This document shows positions 22,532-31,910 of a DNA stretch of 64,000 nucleotides, in pieces; position 1 is the first letter of the stretch, and every line of letters begins with the position of its first letter. Source of the DNA: Acidobacteriota bacterium (lineage in GTDB: Bacteria; Acidobacteriota; Thermoanaerobaculia; Multivoradales; JBCCEF01); contig JBCCHV010000034.1 in the NCBI GenBank assembly GCA_039028635.1, forward strand, positions 1-64,000, written 5' to 3'. The notes under the pieces are model-generated. The model worked only from the letters and a program-made list of their open reading frames with translations, was not told the DNA's origin and did not search any database. The position numbers and the translations under genes are program-made.

Positions 22532-22966
22532 ATGGATTGGTGGCTTTGGATCCTGATCGGGTTGGGTCTGTTGGTAGCCGAAGTGGCGCTGGTTCCGGGG
22601 GCCGTGGTGCTGGTCTTTTTTGGTGCCGCGGCGATTCTGGTGGGAATGCTGGAAGCGATCGGTATCGTCGGACCCCTGTGGATGCAACTGGTGCTGTTCT
22701 CGGTCCTTTCGATGGTCTCGCTGTTCAGCCTGCGGGGACCGATTCTGCGACGCATGAACGCCTCCGGACAGGGCGGTGTGGCGGACGTCGATCGCATCGT
22801 GGGGAGCACCGCCCTGGTTCTCGAGGACATCGCCCCAGGAGGTATCGGACAAGCTGAGCTCCGCGGCTCGACATGGAAAGCCAAGAACCTCGGCGACCGC
22901 ACCTTGGCGGTTGGTGAGCGCGGCATGATCGAGCAGGTCGAGGGGCTGACGATCTTCATTCGATGA
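22532..22966 (+). CDS. nfeD: NfeD-like membrane protein
   Basis: A 144-residue short-form NfeD: two or three membrane segments (WWLWILIGLGLLVAEVAL, VVLVFFGAAAILVGML, LWMQLVLFSVLSMVSLF) and a small C-terminal OB-fold domain (GSTALVLEDIAPGGIGQAELRGSTW, GERGMIEQVEGLTIFI). NfeD proteins associate with SPFH proteins in membrane microdomains. GAGGTG precedes the ATG by 6 bases; the SPFH gene follows 13 bases after the stop, an operon pairing well known for this family. Confidence 0.9.
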   Translation: MDWWLWILIGLGLLVAEVALVPGAVVLVFFGAAAILVGMLEAIGIVGPLWMQLVLFSVLSMVSLFSLRGPILRRMNASGQGGVADVDRIVGSTALVLEDIAPGGIGQAELRGSTWKAKNLGDRTLAVGERGMIEQVEGLTIFIR

Positions 22967-22979
22967 GGGAGGTACCAAG

Positions 22980-23900
22980 ATGACAACCGCCATTGTGTCG
23001 GCAGTTCTCGCCCTGTTGGCGATCACCGTGATCATCAAGACCGCGGTGATCGTGCCGCAGCAGAACAGCTACGTGGTCGAGCGCCTGGGGCGCTACCAGA
23101 AAACCCTTCATGCCGGCTTTCACATTCTGCTGCCGTTCTTCGATGCGGTGCGCTACAAGCACTCGCTGAAGGAGCGCGCGGTGGATATCGCCGAGCAGAT
23201 CTGCATTACTCGGGACAACGTCCAGGTGGGGGTGGACGGCGTTCTCTACCTCAAGGTGATGGACCCCAAGCGGGCCTCCTACGGGGTCGCCGATTACCTG
23301 TTCGCCATCTCTCAGCTCGCCCAGACGACGCTGCGCAGCGAGATCGGCAAGATCGATCTCGATCGCACCTTCGAAGAGCGCACCACCATCAACGTGCAGG
23401 TGGTCACCGAGCTCGACAAGGCCTCCGATCCCTGGGGCATCAAGGTGCTGCGCTACGAGATCAAGAACATCACGCCGCCCCACGACGTGCTGGCGGCAAT
23501 GGAGAAGCAGATGCGCGCCGAGCGCGAGAAGCGCGCCGTGGTGTTGACCTCCGAGGGTGATCGGGATGCCGCCATCAACGTCGCCGAGGGTGACAAGCAG
23601 CAGGTCATCAAGGCTTCCGAGGCGGCCAAGGAAAAGCAGATCAATGAGGCTCAGGGCGAAGCGGCGGCGATTCTGGCGGTGGCCAAGGCGACCGCCGAGG
23701 GCGTTGTCGAGGTGGCGGCGGCGACTCAGGCGCCGGGCGGCTACGAAGCCATCCAGCTAAGGGTGGCGGAGGACTACATCGCCCGCTTCGGCGAGCTGGC
23801 GAAGGAGGCCAACAGCTTGGTGCTACCGGCCAGTGTCGCCGATGTCGGGTCGATGATGTCGCTGGCGATGAACATCATCGAGCGCGACAAGAAGTCGTAA
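22980..23900 (+). CDS. qmcA: SPFH/band-7 (stomatin-like) protein, QmcA/paraslipin type
   Basis: A 306-residue membrane scaffold. An N-terminal anchor (1-22) is followed by the SPFH domain (VPQQNSYVVERLGRYQKTLHAG, VDGVLYLKVMDPKRASYGV, DLDRTFEERTTIN), an Ala/Glu-rich coiled coil (EKQMRAEREKRAVVLTSEG, about 175-235) and a C-terminal oligomerisation segment. GGGAGGT precedes the ATG. It works with the adjacent NfeD in membrane quality control. Confidence 0.92.
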   Translation: MTTAIVSAVLALLAITVIIKTAVIVPQQNSYVVERLGRYQKTLHAGFHILLPFFDAVRYKHSLKERAVDIAEQICITRDNVQVGVDGVLYLKVMDPKRASYGVADYLFAISQLAQTTLRSEIGKIDLDRTFEERTTINVQVVTELDKASDPWGIKVLRYEIKNITPPHDVLAAMEKQMRAEREKRAVVLTSEGDRDAAINVAEGDKQQVIKASEAAKEKQINEAQGEAAAILAVAKATAEGVVEVAAATQAPGGYEAIQLRVAEDYIARFGELAKEANSLVLPASVADVGSMMSLAMNIIERDKKS

Positions 23901-23932
23901 CACTCGATCCCGTTCCCATCGCGTTCTCTGGT

Positions 23933-23956
23933 GGCCCGGCGCTCAGGCGTCGGGCC
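23933..23956. terminator. Hairpin between convergent qmcA and fructosamine kinase genes
   Basis: GGCCCGGCG and CGTCGGGCC pair over 9 bp with one G-U, loop CTCAGG, inside the 78-base gap between two facing stops. The plus-strand flank (TCGTCGTTTG) has only a weak T tract. Confidence 0.45.
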
Positions 23957-23978
23957 TCGTCGTTTGTACGATCGCCCG

Positions 23979-24836
23979 TCAGACCAGCCGGCGAAGGATG
24001 GCGAGGCAGCCCTCGCGATAGCTCCCACCGAACAGGTTGAGGTGATTGAGCAGGTGGTAGAGCTGGAAGAGGTCGTTGCGCTCGGCGGCGCCCGGCTGCA
24101 GGGGCCAAGCTTCTTCGTAGGCGGCGAAGAAACGCGGCGAAAAGCCGCCGAAGAGGCGCGCCATGGCGAGGTCCGCCTCGCGATGGGCCCAGTGGGCCGC
24201 CGGGTCGATCCACACCGGCTGGTTCCCGGCGGCGACCAGGAAGTTGCCGCTCCACAGGTCGCCGTGAATCAGGCATGGCGGCTCGTCCGGCAATTCCAGC
24301 CAGTCGTCGAGGCGAGCGAGCAAGCGATCCCCGAGGGTCGAGAGCTCGCCATCGGCGAGGCCTCGGCGCCGCGCCAAGGCGAGCTGGAAGCCGAGGCGAT
24401 GGTCGCAGAAGAACTGACAGCCGTCATCGCACCAGCCGTTGGGTTGGGGGGTGGCGCCGAGGTAGTTGTCGTGGTCGAAGCCGAAGCGGTCGCCGGTGGA
24501 TTGGCGGTGATGCTGCGCCAGGGCGCGGCCGAAGGTCTCGAAGAACCCATGGCCGGGAGAGGTCGCCGAGATCTGTTCGAGGATCAAGAAAGTGAGCTCG
24601 CCGCATCGCCCCGGAGCGACCAGCCGCGGTCCGCGGATGGCGCCCACGGCGGCGAGGGCCGCGAGGCCGGCGGCTTCTTTCTCGCAGCGATCGTAGGGCG
24701 GCCCCTCGAGGCCCTTGAAGAACAGACTGCGGCCATCGGCGAGCTCGAGGCGATGGCCCGCGAGACGGGCCGGCTCACCGGTCGAGCCGGCATCGGTGAG
24801 GGCCTGGGAGAGGGCGAGGCGAAGGCTGGCTTCCAT
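23979..24836 (-). CDS. Fructosamine/ketosamine-3-kinase family protein
   Basis: A 285-residue kinase with the APH-like fold that phosphorylates sugar-amine adducts on proteins so that they fall off (deglycation). Signatures: LFFKG (Lys41, ATP site), HDNYLGATPQPNGWCDDG (122-139), HGDLWSGN (191-198, catalytic loop) and DPAAHWAHREADLAM (211-225, metal loop). Length fits the family. It starts 30 bases after the phosphatase gene on the same strand. Confidence 0.9.
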   Translation of the reverse strand: MEASLRLALSQALTDAGSTGEPARLAGHRLELADGRSLFFKGLEGPPYDRCEKEAAGLAALAAVGAIRGPRLVAPGRCGELTFLILEQISATSPGHGFFETFGRALAQHHRQSTGDRFGFDHDNYLGATPQPNGWCDDGCQFFCDHRLGFQLALARRRGLADGELSTLGDRLLARLDDWLELPDEPPCLIHGDLWSGNFLVAAGNQPVWIDPAAHWAHREADLAMARLFGGFSPRFFAAYEEAWPLQPGAAERNDLFQLYHLLNHLNLFGGSYREGCLAILRRLV

Positions 24837-24866
24837 CGTTTCCGCGAGGCTTTGCCTCGCTGCGCC

Positions 24867-25352
24867 TCAGGAAGCTGCGGTGAGGTAATCGAGCAGCGCG
24901 GGGCTGGCGCTCTCGATCAGGTCGAGAACCTCCTCGAATCCGTGATCACCGCCATAGTAGGGATCGGGGACGTCTTTGGGCGAGCCGTTGGGCAGGAAAT
25001 CCGACAGCAGCTTGAGCTCGGCGCGGCCCTCGACTTCGAGCTCGTGGAGATCTTCGAGATTGTCGCGGTCCATGGCGACGATCAAATCGAAGCGCTCGAA
25101 ATCCTCGGCCGCCACCTGTCGAGCCCGGCTCTCGAGGGGGTAGCCACGGCGCTCCGCGGCCTGTCGCATTCGTGGGTCGGCGGCCTCGCCGCTGTGGTAG
25201 CCGATGGTGCCGGCGGAATCGACCTCGACCCGCTCTTCGAGGCCGCGGTCGCGAATCAGGTGGCGCAGAACGCCCTCGGCGGTGGGCGAACGGCAAATAT
25301 TGCCCATGCAGACGAAGAGCACTCGGGACGGAGTGGAGCTGGCGAGATTCAT
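24867..25352 (-). CDS. Low-molecular-weight protein tyrosine phosphatase
   Basis: A 161-residue enzyme with the P-loop CMGNICRS (C15 nucleophile, R21) and the DPYYGG loop carrying the catalytic aspartate near the C-terminus. Bacterial members act on tyrosine kinases of polysaccharide export or on phospho-arginine; no kinase partner is adjacent. It precedes the fructosamine kinase in the same direction. Confidence 0.92.
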   Translation of the reverse strand: MNLASSTPSRVLFVCMGNICRSPTAEGVLRHLIRDRGLEERVEVDSAGTIGYHSGEAADPRMRQAAERRGYPLESRARQVAAEDFERFDLIVAMDRDNLEDLHELEVEGRAELKLLSDFLPNGSPKDVPDPYYGGDHGFEEVLDLIESASPALLDYLTAAS

Positions 25353-25415
25353 GGCTTCTCGGACCCTGAATTGTTCGATGGGAAAGTTCGATGGCCGGGG
25401 AACCGGCGAAAACCG

Positions 25416-25793
25416 TCAGGTGGCGCCTTCGCAGGTGGCACAGACTCCGTAGAGGATGAGCTCGTGGTCTTCCGTTCGAAAACCGGGAGGGGCGAGTTCG
25501 GCCAGCCGACCGGGGCAGTCTTCGACTTCGTAGACACGGTCGCAGGCGCGGCAGTGAAAGTGATGATGATGACCCTTGCCGGTCAGCTCATAGCGGCTGG
25601 CGGCGCCGGGTAGCTCGACCTCCCGCAACCAGCCCTTCTCGAGCAGCTTCTTGAGATTGCGGTAAACGGTGGCGATGCCGAGGCCCGGCGCGCTGTCCTG
25701 CGCCAGCTCGAGGATTTCCTGCGGGCTCAAGGGGCGGCCGGCGTGTTCGAGAGCGGTCCGAATGGCCGATCTTTGGAGAGTCTGTCGCTGCAT
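25416..25793 (-). CDS. Fur-family metalloregulator
   Basis: A ~125-residue regulator. The winged helix (PLSPQEILELAQDSAPGLGIATVYRNLKKLLEKGWL) is followed by the metal-binding half, with the histidine cluster GHHHHFHCRAC and a second CxxC-type pair near the C-terminus (GVCATCEGA), so a structural zinc site is intact. This could be Fur, PerR or Zur type; I cannot separate these. AGGGGA lies 6-7 bases before the ATG at 25793, which I prefer over in-frame starts at 25817 or 25835. It is divergent from the alpha-2-macroglobulin gene. Confidence 0.87.
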   Translation of the reverse strand: MQRQTLQRSAIRTALEHAGRPLSPQEILELAQDSAPGLGIATVYRNLKKLLEKGWLREVELPGAASRYELTGKGHHHHFHCRACDRVYEVEDCPGRLAELAPPGFRTEDHELILYGVCATCEGAT

Positions 25794-25806
25794 AGTCGGT
25801 CCCCTG

Positions 25807-25826
25807 ATCTCCATCATAACGGAGAT
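25807..25826. promoter_or_regulatory. Candidate operator between the Fur-family and macroglobulin genes
   Basis: ATCTCC and GGAGAT form a dyad with an 8-base spacer just upstream of the chosen Fur start. This is a weak candidate for autoregulation and not a match to the classical Fur box. Confidence 0.25.
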
Positions 25827-25879
25827 GACGATCACCGGTGGTTCTGTTTCCGTTGTGGGTCGCGTCTAAACTAATCACT

Positions 25880-28800
25880 ATGGCATGGAATGCTCTCAAC
25901 CCTTGTCTTTGGTTGCTCATCGCAGCTCTTCTGGGGAGTGGTCTCGGTTGCGGCACCACTCCGACGACCCTCGCCGTCGAGGATGCGCCGACGGACGACT
26001 CCCCAACGCCGACGGAGAACGCCACCGTGAACGCCGACTCTTGGCAACAGCTCGAGATCTTGATCGCGGAGCAGAAGTTTCGGCAGGCGCGGGAGCTTGC
26101 CGCGACGATGCTCGGCCAGGCGCGCCAGACCGGCGATCAGGACGCCTGGGCGCTGCTGCTGATTCGCCGTGCTTCCCTCACCATCGCCGTCGGTGGCTTC
26201 GAGGCGGCGCTCGAGGAGCTGCGCGACGAAGACCGGCCTGCCGGGGCCGCGGGCGGTTGGGTGGTCGATCTGGTCTACGGTCACGCCATCGCTCAGTACG
26301 TTCAGGCCTACGGCTGGGACGTGCGCCAGCGCGAACGGCAGGGCAGTCGGCGGGATCTGCCCTTCTCGGCCTGGACTCTGGGGCAGTTCGTCGCCGATGC
26401 CGGCGACGCCTACGGTCGAGCCTGGGCCAGCCGCGACGAGCTCGGTGCGCGATCGACGGGCTCCTTGCCCGACTTGTTCCATGAAGCGTCCTTTCCGGAA
26501 TCGATCCGTGGCACCTTGCGAGATTCGCTGAGCTACCTGTGGGCGGAGTTCCTGGCCAATTCTTCGCTGTGGACTCCGGCGCAGTCGAACGATCTCGACC
26601 TGCTCGATCTCGAAGCCATCCTCGATGGCTCCGGAGAGGTCGCCGAGGGCCATCCGCTGCTCCGCCTGGGAGCGGTGCTGACGGACCTCGAGCGCTGGCA
26701 TCGTACGGCTGGCCGCCAGGAAGCCGCTTTCGAAGCCCGGCGCCAGCTCGTCGAGCTGCTGGGCCGGGTCGGCTTCACCAAGGACGGATTGCAGGAACGG
26801 ATCACCGCCGAGCTGCGCCGCGCCCTCGAAGAGCTCGGCCACGACCGGCCCTGGTGGTCGATGGGCATGGCGACGCTGGCGCGTCGCGTGCTGCAGGAAG
26901 AGGATCCCCAGGCGCGGGTGCGCGCCCGCGCTCTGGCCCGTCGCGGCGCCGAGCTGCATGCGGACGGCCCCGGCGCCGTCGAGTGCCGAGCCATCATCGC
27001 CGAGATCGAAGCGCCGACCTTCCGCCTCGCGGGCATGGTGAGCGACGGTCTCGCTGAGCGCTCCCTGCGGTTGACGTACCAGAATCTCGAGACGGTCTAC
27101 TTTCGCGCCTATCGCTTCGACCTCGACCAGCGCCTGAAGCGCAGCCTGCGCAGTGGACTGTTGCCGCGGCACCAGGAAGTCGCCGACATGATCGCCGGTG
27201 ACGAGCCGGCGGTGGCGTGGACCGAAGAGCTCGAGGAGACGGTAGATTTTCGTCTCCATGCGGCGGACATCGTGCCACCGCTCGAGGCGCCGGGTGTCTA
27301 CATGATCGTCGCGTCGGCGGCGGAGGACTTCGGCGAGGAGGGCAACCTGCGCTCGGCGGTTTATCTCACCGTCGGTGAGCCGGTGCTGGTGTCGCGCCTG
27401 GTCGAGGGCCAGCTCGAGGTCGAAGTGCGGTCGGGCCACGACGGTCGCTCCCTCTCGGGAGTGCGGGTCGATCTCTACCGCCACGATTGGCGCTCGACGC
27501 CGCGCCGGGTGAGCCAGAAGATCAGCGACGCCCGGGGCCGGCTGCGCTTCCGGACATCCGCGGATCACCACCAGTTCTTGGTGGCGCGGCGCGGCGACGA
27601 GGTCGCCTTCGATGCCAATGCGCTGGTCTACTACGGGGGCGAAGAAAACGAAGTCCGTCCGGCGACCCTGGTCACCACCGATCGGGCCATCTATCGACCC
27701 GGTCAGCGGCTGCAGTTCAAGGTGGTGGCCTACGAGGGAAAGCGGCTCGAGGGTCGCTTCCAGACGTTGCCGGGGCGAGCCGTGACGGTAACCTTGACGG
27801 ATGCCAACGGCGACCGCGTCGGCAGCGTCGAGGTGACGACCAATGGCTTCGGATCGGCTTCCGGGGAGCTGACGATTCCGCCGGGACGCCTGCTCGGCTC
27901 GTGGTATCTCAGCGCGTCTCCTTCGGGGGGAGCGTCGGTGCAGGTCGAGGAGTACAAGCGACCGACCTTCGAGGTCACCTTCGACGATCCGGAGGTGGCG
28001 CCGCGCCTGCGCCAGCCGGTGACCTTCACCGGCCGAGGGCGCTACTACTTCGGCCTGCCGGTCACCTTGGGCGAGGTGCGCTGGTCGGTGACCCGTAGGC
28101 CGCTTTGGCCGCTCGACTGGCGCGGTTGGCTGCGCGGACCCCAAACCCCGGCTCAGGTGGTGGCGGGGGGCGTGACGGAGGTCGGGAGCGACGGCACCTT
28201 CTCGGTCCGCTTCACTCCCCAGGCGGACGACTCCGATCCCCGAGTCACCTACCGCTACGAGCTCGCTGCCAGCCTCACGGACGAGTCCGGTGAGACCCGC
28301 GACGCCCGCCGCGGATTCCGTCTCGGGGCTCTGGCGGTGGAGGGGATCATCGATTTCGATCGTGCCTTCCAGGTCGCCGACGAGCCCTTCGCGGTCGCCG
28401 TTCAGCGTCAGGATCTCGACGGCACGCCGCGGGCCGGCGCCGGCGAATGGAGTCTTCATCGGCTGGACCAGCCGGCGGTTCCGCAGCTTCCTGGGGAGCG
28501 GCCCGTGGAGGTCCCTGAGGACGCCTTCCGCACCGCTGCCGACCAGCGCAGTCCACGCCACACCCCCTTCTCCCCCTCGCTCGATGAGATGAGTTCCTGG
28601 CGGGCCGCGGAAACGGTCGGCGAAGGGGGCGCCAACCACGGCGAGGATGGCCGTGCCGAGATCGCGCTCCCGGCCCTCCCGGCCGGTGCCTACCGCCTGA
28701 TCTATCGCACCGAAGATCCCTATGGGGGTGTTTTCGAGGACCAGCGGGAGCTGATCGTGGCCGGCGCCGGCAGCACGCCTCTGGCGGTGCCCTTGGTGCT

Positions 28801-31800
28801 CGAAACGGAGCACGAGAAGCCGCGAGCTGGCGAGTCGCTGCAGGTTTTCGCCCATTCCGGATTTGCCGGCCAGGAGATGGTGTTCGAGGTCTACCGGGGG
28901 CACCAGCGGGTGGTCCGGCGGGTGCTCGAGGCCGGACGCGATGCATCACGCTTCGCCCTGCCCATCGGCCTCGAGGACCGTGGCGGATTGAGTTTGCGCC
29001 TGACGGCGGTGCGTGACCATCAGCTCCTCAGCCGAAACGTCAATCTGTTCGTTCCGTGGGACGACCGGCGCGTCGACATCGAGCTCGAGACCTTCCGGGA
29101 AGAGCTGCTGCCGGGATCCCGCGAGACCTGGAAGGTACGCCTCGCCGGGGCTGATGGGGAGGTGCTCGAGCGCGGCGCGGCCGAGCTGCTGGCCTTCATG
29201 TACGACCGCAGTCTCGACCTCTTCCGGCCCCACCAGCCGGTCGACGTGCTCGACGTCTACCCGGTTCGCTTCGGTCCCTCGGAGGCGCAGGCGAGTGTCG
29301 GTCAGGGTTACGAGATCTATCGTCGAGAGAAGGGGTTCTCTCGGCGTTTGGCCGGAGCCGGCCTGCGAGCGGCGCGGCTCAAAGTCTTCGATGGCTTTGT
29401 CCGCACGGTGCTCGGCCGGGGGGCCCGAGGGAACTATCGATCCATCGGAGCGGGGGCCGTGATGGCCGAGGCGGTGCGGGCTCCCGAGGCCCTGGCCGAC
29501 GAGCTCACCGCCAGCGACTCGACCCTCGCCACCGCCAAAGTCGCGGCGCCGGCGGCGCCGGCCGAACAGGCGACCGAGGAGGCCGTCACGGCGGACCAAC
29601 CGCTGCGCAGCGACTTCCGCGAGACCGCCTTCTGGTATCCCCACCTCGAGATCGGAGACGACGGGGTGGTCGAGATCGAGGTGGTGATGCCCGAGGCTCT
29701 CACCGAGTGGCGGCTGTGGCTGTCGGCGATCACCCGCGATCTGCGCGGCGGCACCGTGTCGCGCGACCTGCGCACGGCGCAGGACCTGATGGTGCGGCCG
29801 GCGGTGCCGCGCTTCCTGCGCGAAGGCGACCGGGCGGTGCTCGAAGTGTTGGTCAACAACGGCGGCGACAGCCGGCTGGAGGGCGAGCTGGAGCTCGAGC
29901 TCCTCGACCCGGTGAGTGGCGAAAGCGTTGCCGATGCCTTTGGCCTTTCCAACGCCAAGGCAGCCTTCGCGGCGCCCGCCGGAGGCAGCGACCGCCACGC
30001 TTTCTCGCTGCAGGTCCCGCCGGGACTGGGCGAGGTGCAGGTTCGCGTCCGCGGCCGGGCGGCGGGCCTGTCCGACGGTGAGCTGAGGCCGGTGCCGGTA
30101 TTGCCGGGTCGGCTCTACCTGTCGCAGTCGCGCTTCACGGCGCTGCGTGACGCCGATCGCCAGGTGCTGCGGTTCGCTGAGCTGGCGGCCGATGACGATC
30201 CCAGTCGGCGCGACGATTCACTCTCCGTGACCGTCGATGGTCAGCTCTTCTACGGTGCCCTGGCGGCGTTGCCCTACCTCATCGACTATCCCTACGAATG
30301 CACCGAGCAGACCCTCAACCGGTTCGTTTCGACGGGCATCCTGTCGAGCCTCTTCGAGGCTCATCCGGCGATCTCGCGGGCGGCCGCCGCCATGGCCGAG
30401 CGCGATACTCGTCTCGAGCCCTGGGAGGCGGACGATCCGAATCGTCGTCTCGGCCTCGAGGAGACGCCGTGGCTGGTGCAGTCGCGCGGCGGTCCCGAGA
30501 GTCCCGACCACCTGATCAAGGTGCTCGACCCGCGGGTGGCCCGCGAGCAGCGCGAAACGGCTTTGGCTCGGCTGACCGCCTCGCGCACCGCCGGCGGCGC
30601 CTTCCCCTGGTGGCCCGGTGGTCCGCCGTCGCCCTACATGACCCTCTATGTGCTGCAGGGTCTGGCCCGGGCCCTCGAGTTCGGCATCGAGGTGCCGAAG
30701 GATCTGGTGACCCAAGGCTGGCGATATCTGCGCACCGATTACGATCGCAACATCGATCAGCGGTTGCTCGAGGACTGCTGCTGGGATCGCGTCACCTTCC
30801 TGGCCTATGTCCTGTCGTCCTATCCGGATGAGTCCTGGACCGGCGGCGTGTTCAGCGCCGACGACCGCGCTCTGCTGCTCGATCGCATCGCTGAGCACTG
30901 GCAGCAGCTCGGACCGAGGGCTCGCCTCTACGGCGCCCTGGCGCTGCACCGGGGCGGTCGCCCGGAGGTCGCCGAGAAGCTGCTCGAGAGCGTCTTCGAC
31001 AGCGCCCAGACGACGCCGGACGAGGGCACCTTCTGGTCGCCCGAAGAGCGCTCTTGGTTGTGGCATCGAGACACCATCGAGACCCACGCTTTCGCTCTGC
31101 GCACTCTGCTCGAGCTGGCCCCGGAGGACGATCGGCGCCACGGCCTGGTGCAGTGGTTGTTCCTCAACCGTCAGCTTTCCCACTGGAAGTCGACGCGGGC
31201 GACGGCGGAGGTGCTCTATGCCCTGACCCACTACCTGCGGGCGGAAGGTCAGCTCGCCGCCGAGGAGGCGGTGACGGTGACCGTCGGACCACGGCGCGAG
31301 ACCTTCGAGTTCGATCCCGCGGTCTTCACCGGTACGACCCGGCGGCTCGCGATCGCGGCCGAAGCCATCGATCCCGCCACCATGGCCGAGATCGCGGTCG
31401 AAAAGACCACGCCGGGCCTGGCCTTCGCCTCCGCCACCTGGCATTTCTCCACCGAGAAGATGCCCAGCGAGGGGCAGGGGGACCTCTTCCACGTCGAGCG
31501 TCGCTTCTTCCGGCGGCTGCTGGAAGGTGACGAGTGGACCCTGCAGCCGTTGGCGGTAGGCGACGCGCTGGCGGTGGGTGATTCGCTCGAGGTCCATCTC
31601 GCCATCGCCAGCCGGGCGGAGGCCGAGTACGTCCATCTGCGGGATCCCCGCGGCGCCGGCTTCGAGCCCGAGCGCTTGACCTCCGGCTACCGTTGGGACC
31701 TCGGCCTGGCGCGCTATGAAGAGGTGCGCGACAGCGGCACCAACTTCTTCTTCGAGCGCTTGCCGCGTGGCGAATACGTGCTCAAACATCGCCTGCGGGT

Positions 31801-31903
31801 CGCCATGGCGGGCGAGTTCAAGATCGCCCCGGCCACCCTGCAGTCGATGTACGCGCCGGAGTTCACCGCCTACTCGGCGGGCGCGGTCCTGCCCGTCGAG
31901 TAG
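25880..31903 (+). CDS. Bacterial alpha-2-macroglobulin with intact thioester site
   Basis: A ~2007-residue periplasmic protease trap. A hydrophobic N-terminus ends in GSGLGCG, a possible but imperfect lipobox. Macroglobulin domains follow (RAIYRPGQRLQFKVV, about residue 600; VQVEEYKRPTFEVTF), a bait-like variable stretch around 1190-1240 rich in Ala/Glu/Pro, the A2M domain (FRETAFWYPHLEIGDDG) and the thioester domain with YPYECTEQTL, where C1474-TEQ forms the internal thioester that covalently captures a protease. No Shine-Dalgarno is seen before the ATG at 25880; a GTG at 25838 is in frame. No PbpC transglycosylase partner is adjacent, unlike the E. coli arrangement. Confidence 0.9.
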   Translation: MAWNALNPCLWLLIAALLGSGLGCGTTPTTLAVEDAPTDDSPTPTENATVNADSWQQLEILIAEQKFRQARELAATMLGQARQTGDQDAWALLLIRRASLTIAVGGFEAALEELRDEDRPAGAAGGWVVDLVYGHAIAQYVQAYGWDVRQRERQGSRRDLPFSAWTLGQFVADAGDAYGRAWASRDELGARSTGSLPDLFHEASFPESIRGTLRDSLSYLWAEFLANSSLWTPAQSNDLDLLDLEAILDGSGEVAEGHPLLRLGAVLTDLERWHRTAGRQEAAFEARRQLVELLGRVGFTKDGLQERITAELRRALEELGHDRPWWSMGMATLARRVLQEEDPQARVRARALARRGAELHADGPGAVECRAIIAEIEAPTFRLAGMVSDGLAERSLRLTYQNLETVYFRAYRFDLDQRLKRSLRSGLLPRHQEVADMIAGDEPAVAWTEELEETVDFRLHAADIVPPLEAPGVYMIVASAAEDFGEEGNLRSAVYLTVGEPVLVSRLVEGQLEVEVRSGHDGRSLSGVRVDLYRHDWRSTPRRVSQKISDARGRLRFRTSADHHQFLVARRGDEVAFDANALVYYGGEENEVRPATLVTTDRAIYRPGQRLQFKVVAYEGKRLEGRFQTLPGRAVTVTLTDANGDRVGSVEVTTNGFGSASGELTIPPGRLLGSWYLSASPSGGASVQVEEYKRPTFEVTFDDPEVAPRLRQPVTFTGRGRYYFGLPVTLGEVRWSVTRRPLWPLDWRGWLRGPQTPAQVVAGGVTEVGSDGTFSVRFTPQADDSDPRVTYRYELAASLTDESGETRDARRGFRLGALAVEGIIDFDRAFQVADEPFAVAVQRQDLDGTPRAGAGEWSLHRLDQPAVPQLPGERPVEVPEDAFRTAADQRSPRHTPFSPSLDEMSSWRAAETVGEGGANHGEDGRAEIALPALPAGAYRLIYRTEDPYGGVFEDQRELIVAGAGSTPLAVPLVLETEHEKPRAGESLQVFAHSGFAGQEMVFEVYRGHQRVVRRVLEAGRDASRFALPIGLEDRGGLSLRLTAVRDHQLLSRNVNLFVPWDDRRVDIELETFREELLPGSRETWKVRLAGADGEVLERGAAELLAFMYDRSLDLFRPHQPVDVLDVYPVRFGPSEAQASVGQGYEIYRREKGFSRRLAGAGLRAARLKVFDGFVRTVLGRGARGNYRSIGAGAVMAEAVRAPEALADELTASDSTLATAKVAAPAAPAEQATEEAVTADQPLRSDFRETAFWYPHLEIGDDGVVEIEVVMPEALTEWRLWLSAITRDLRGGTVSRDLRTAQDLMVRPAVPRFLREGDRAVLEVLVNNGGDSRLEGELELELLDPVSGESVADAFGLSNAKAAFAAPAGGSDRHAFSLQVPPGLGEVQVRVRGRAAGLSDGELRPVPVLPGRLYLSQSRFTALRDADRQVLRFAELAADDDPSRRDDSLSVTVDGQLFYGALAALPYLIDYPYECTEQTLNRFVSTGILSSLFEAHPAISRAAAAMAERDTRLEPWEADDPNRRLGLEETPWLVQSRGGPESPDHLIKVLDPRVAREQRETALARLTASRTAGGAFPWWPGGPPSPYMTLYVLQGLARALEFGIEVPKDLVTQGWRYLRTDYDRNIDQRLLEDCCWDRVTFLAYVLSSYPDESWTGGVFSADDRALLLDRIAEHWQQLGPRARLYGALALHRGGRPEVAEKLLESVFDSAQTTPDEGTFWSPEERSWLWHRDTIETHAFALRTLLELAPEDDRRHGLVQWLFLNRQLSHWKSTRATAEVLYALTHYLRAEGQLAAEEAVTVTVGPRRETFEFDPAVFTGTTRRLAIAAEAIDPATMAEIAVEKTTPGLAFASATWHFSTEKMPSEGQGDLFHVERRFFRRLLEGDEWTLQPLAVGDALAVGDSLEVHLAIASRAEAEYVHLRDPRGAGFEPERLTSGYRWDLGLARYEEVRDSGTNFFFERLPRGEYVLKHRLRVAMAGEFKIAPATLQSMYAPEFTAYSAGAVLPVE

Positions 31904-31910
31904 AAGGAGG

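Noticed and set aside
25871-28903. 1010-codon minus-strand open frame
   Set aside because: Shadow of the alpha-2-macroglobulin gene, a common result of high third-position GC.
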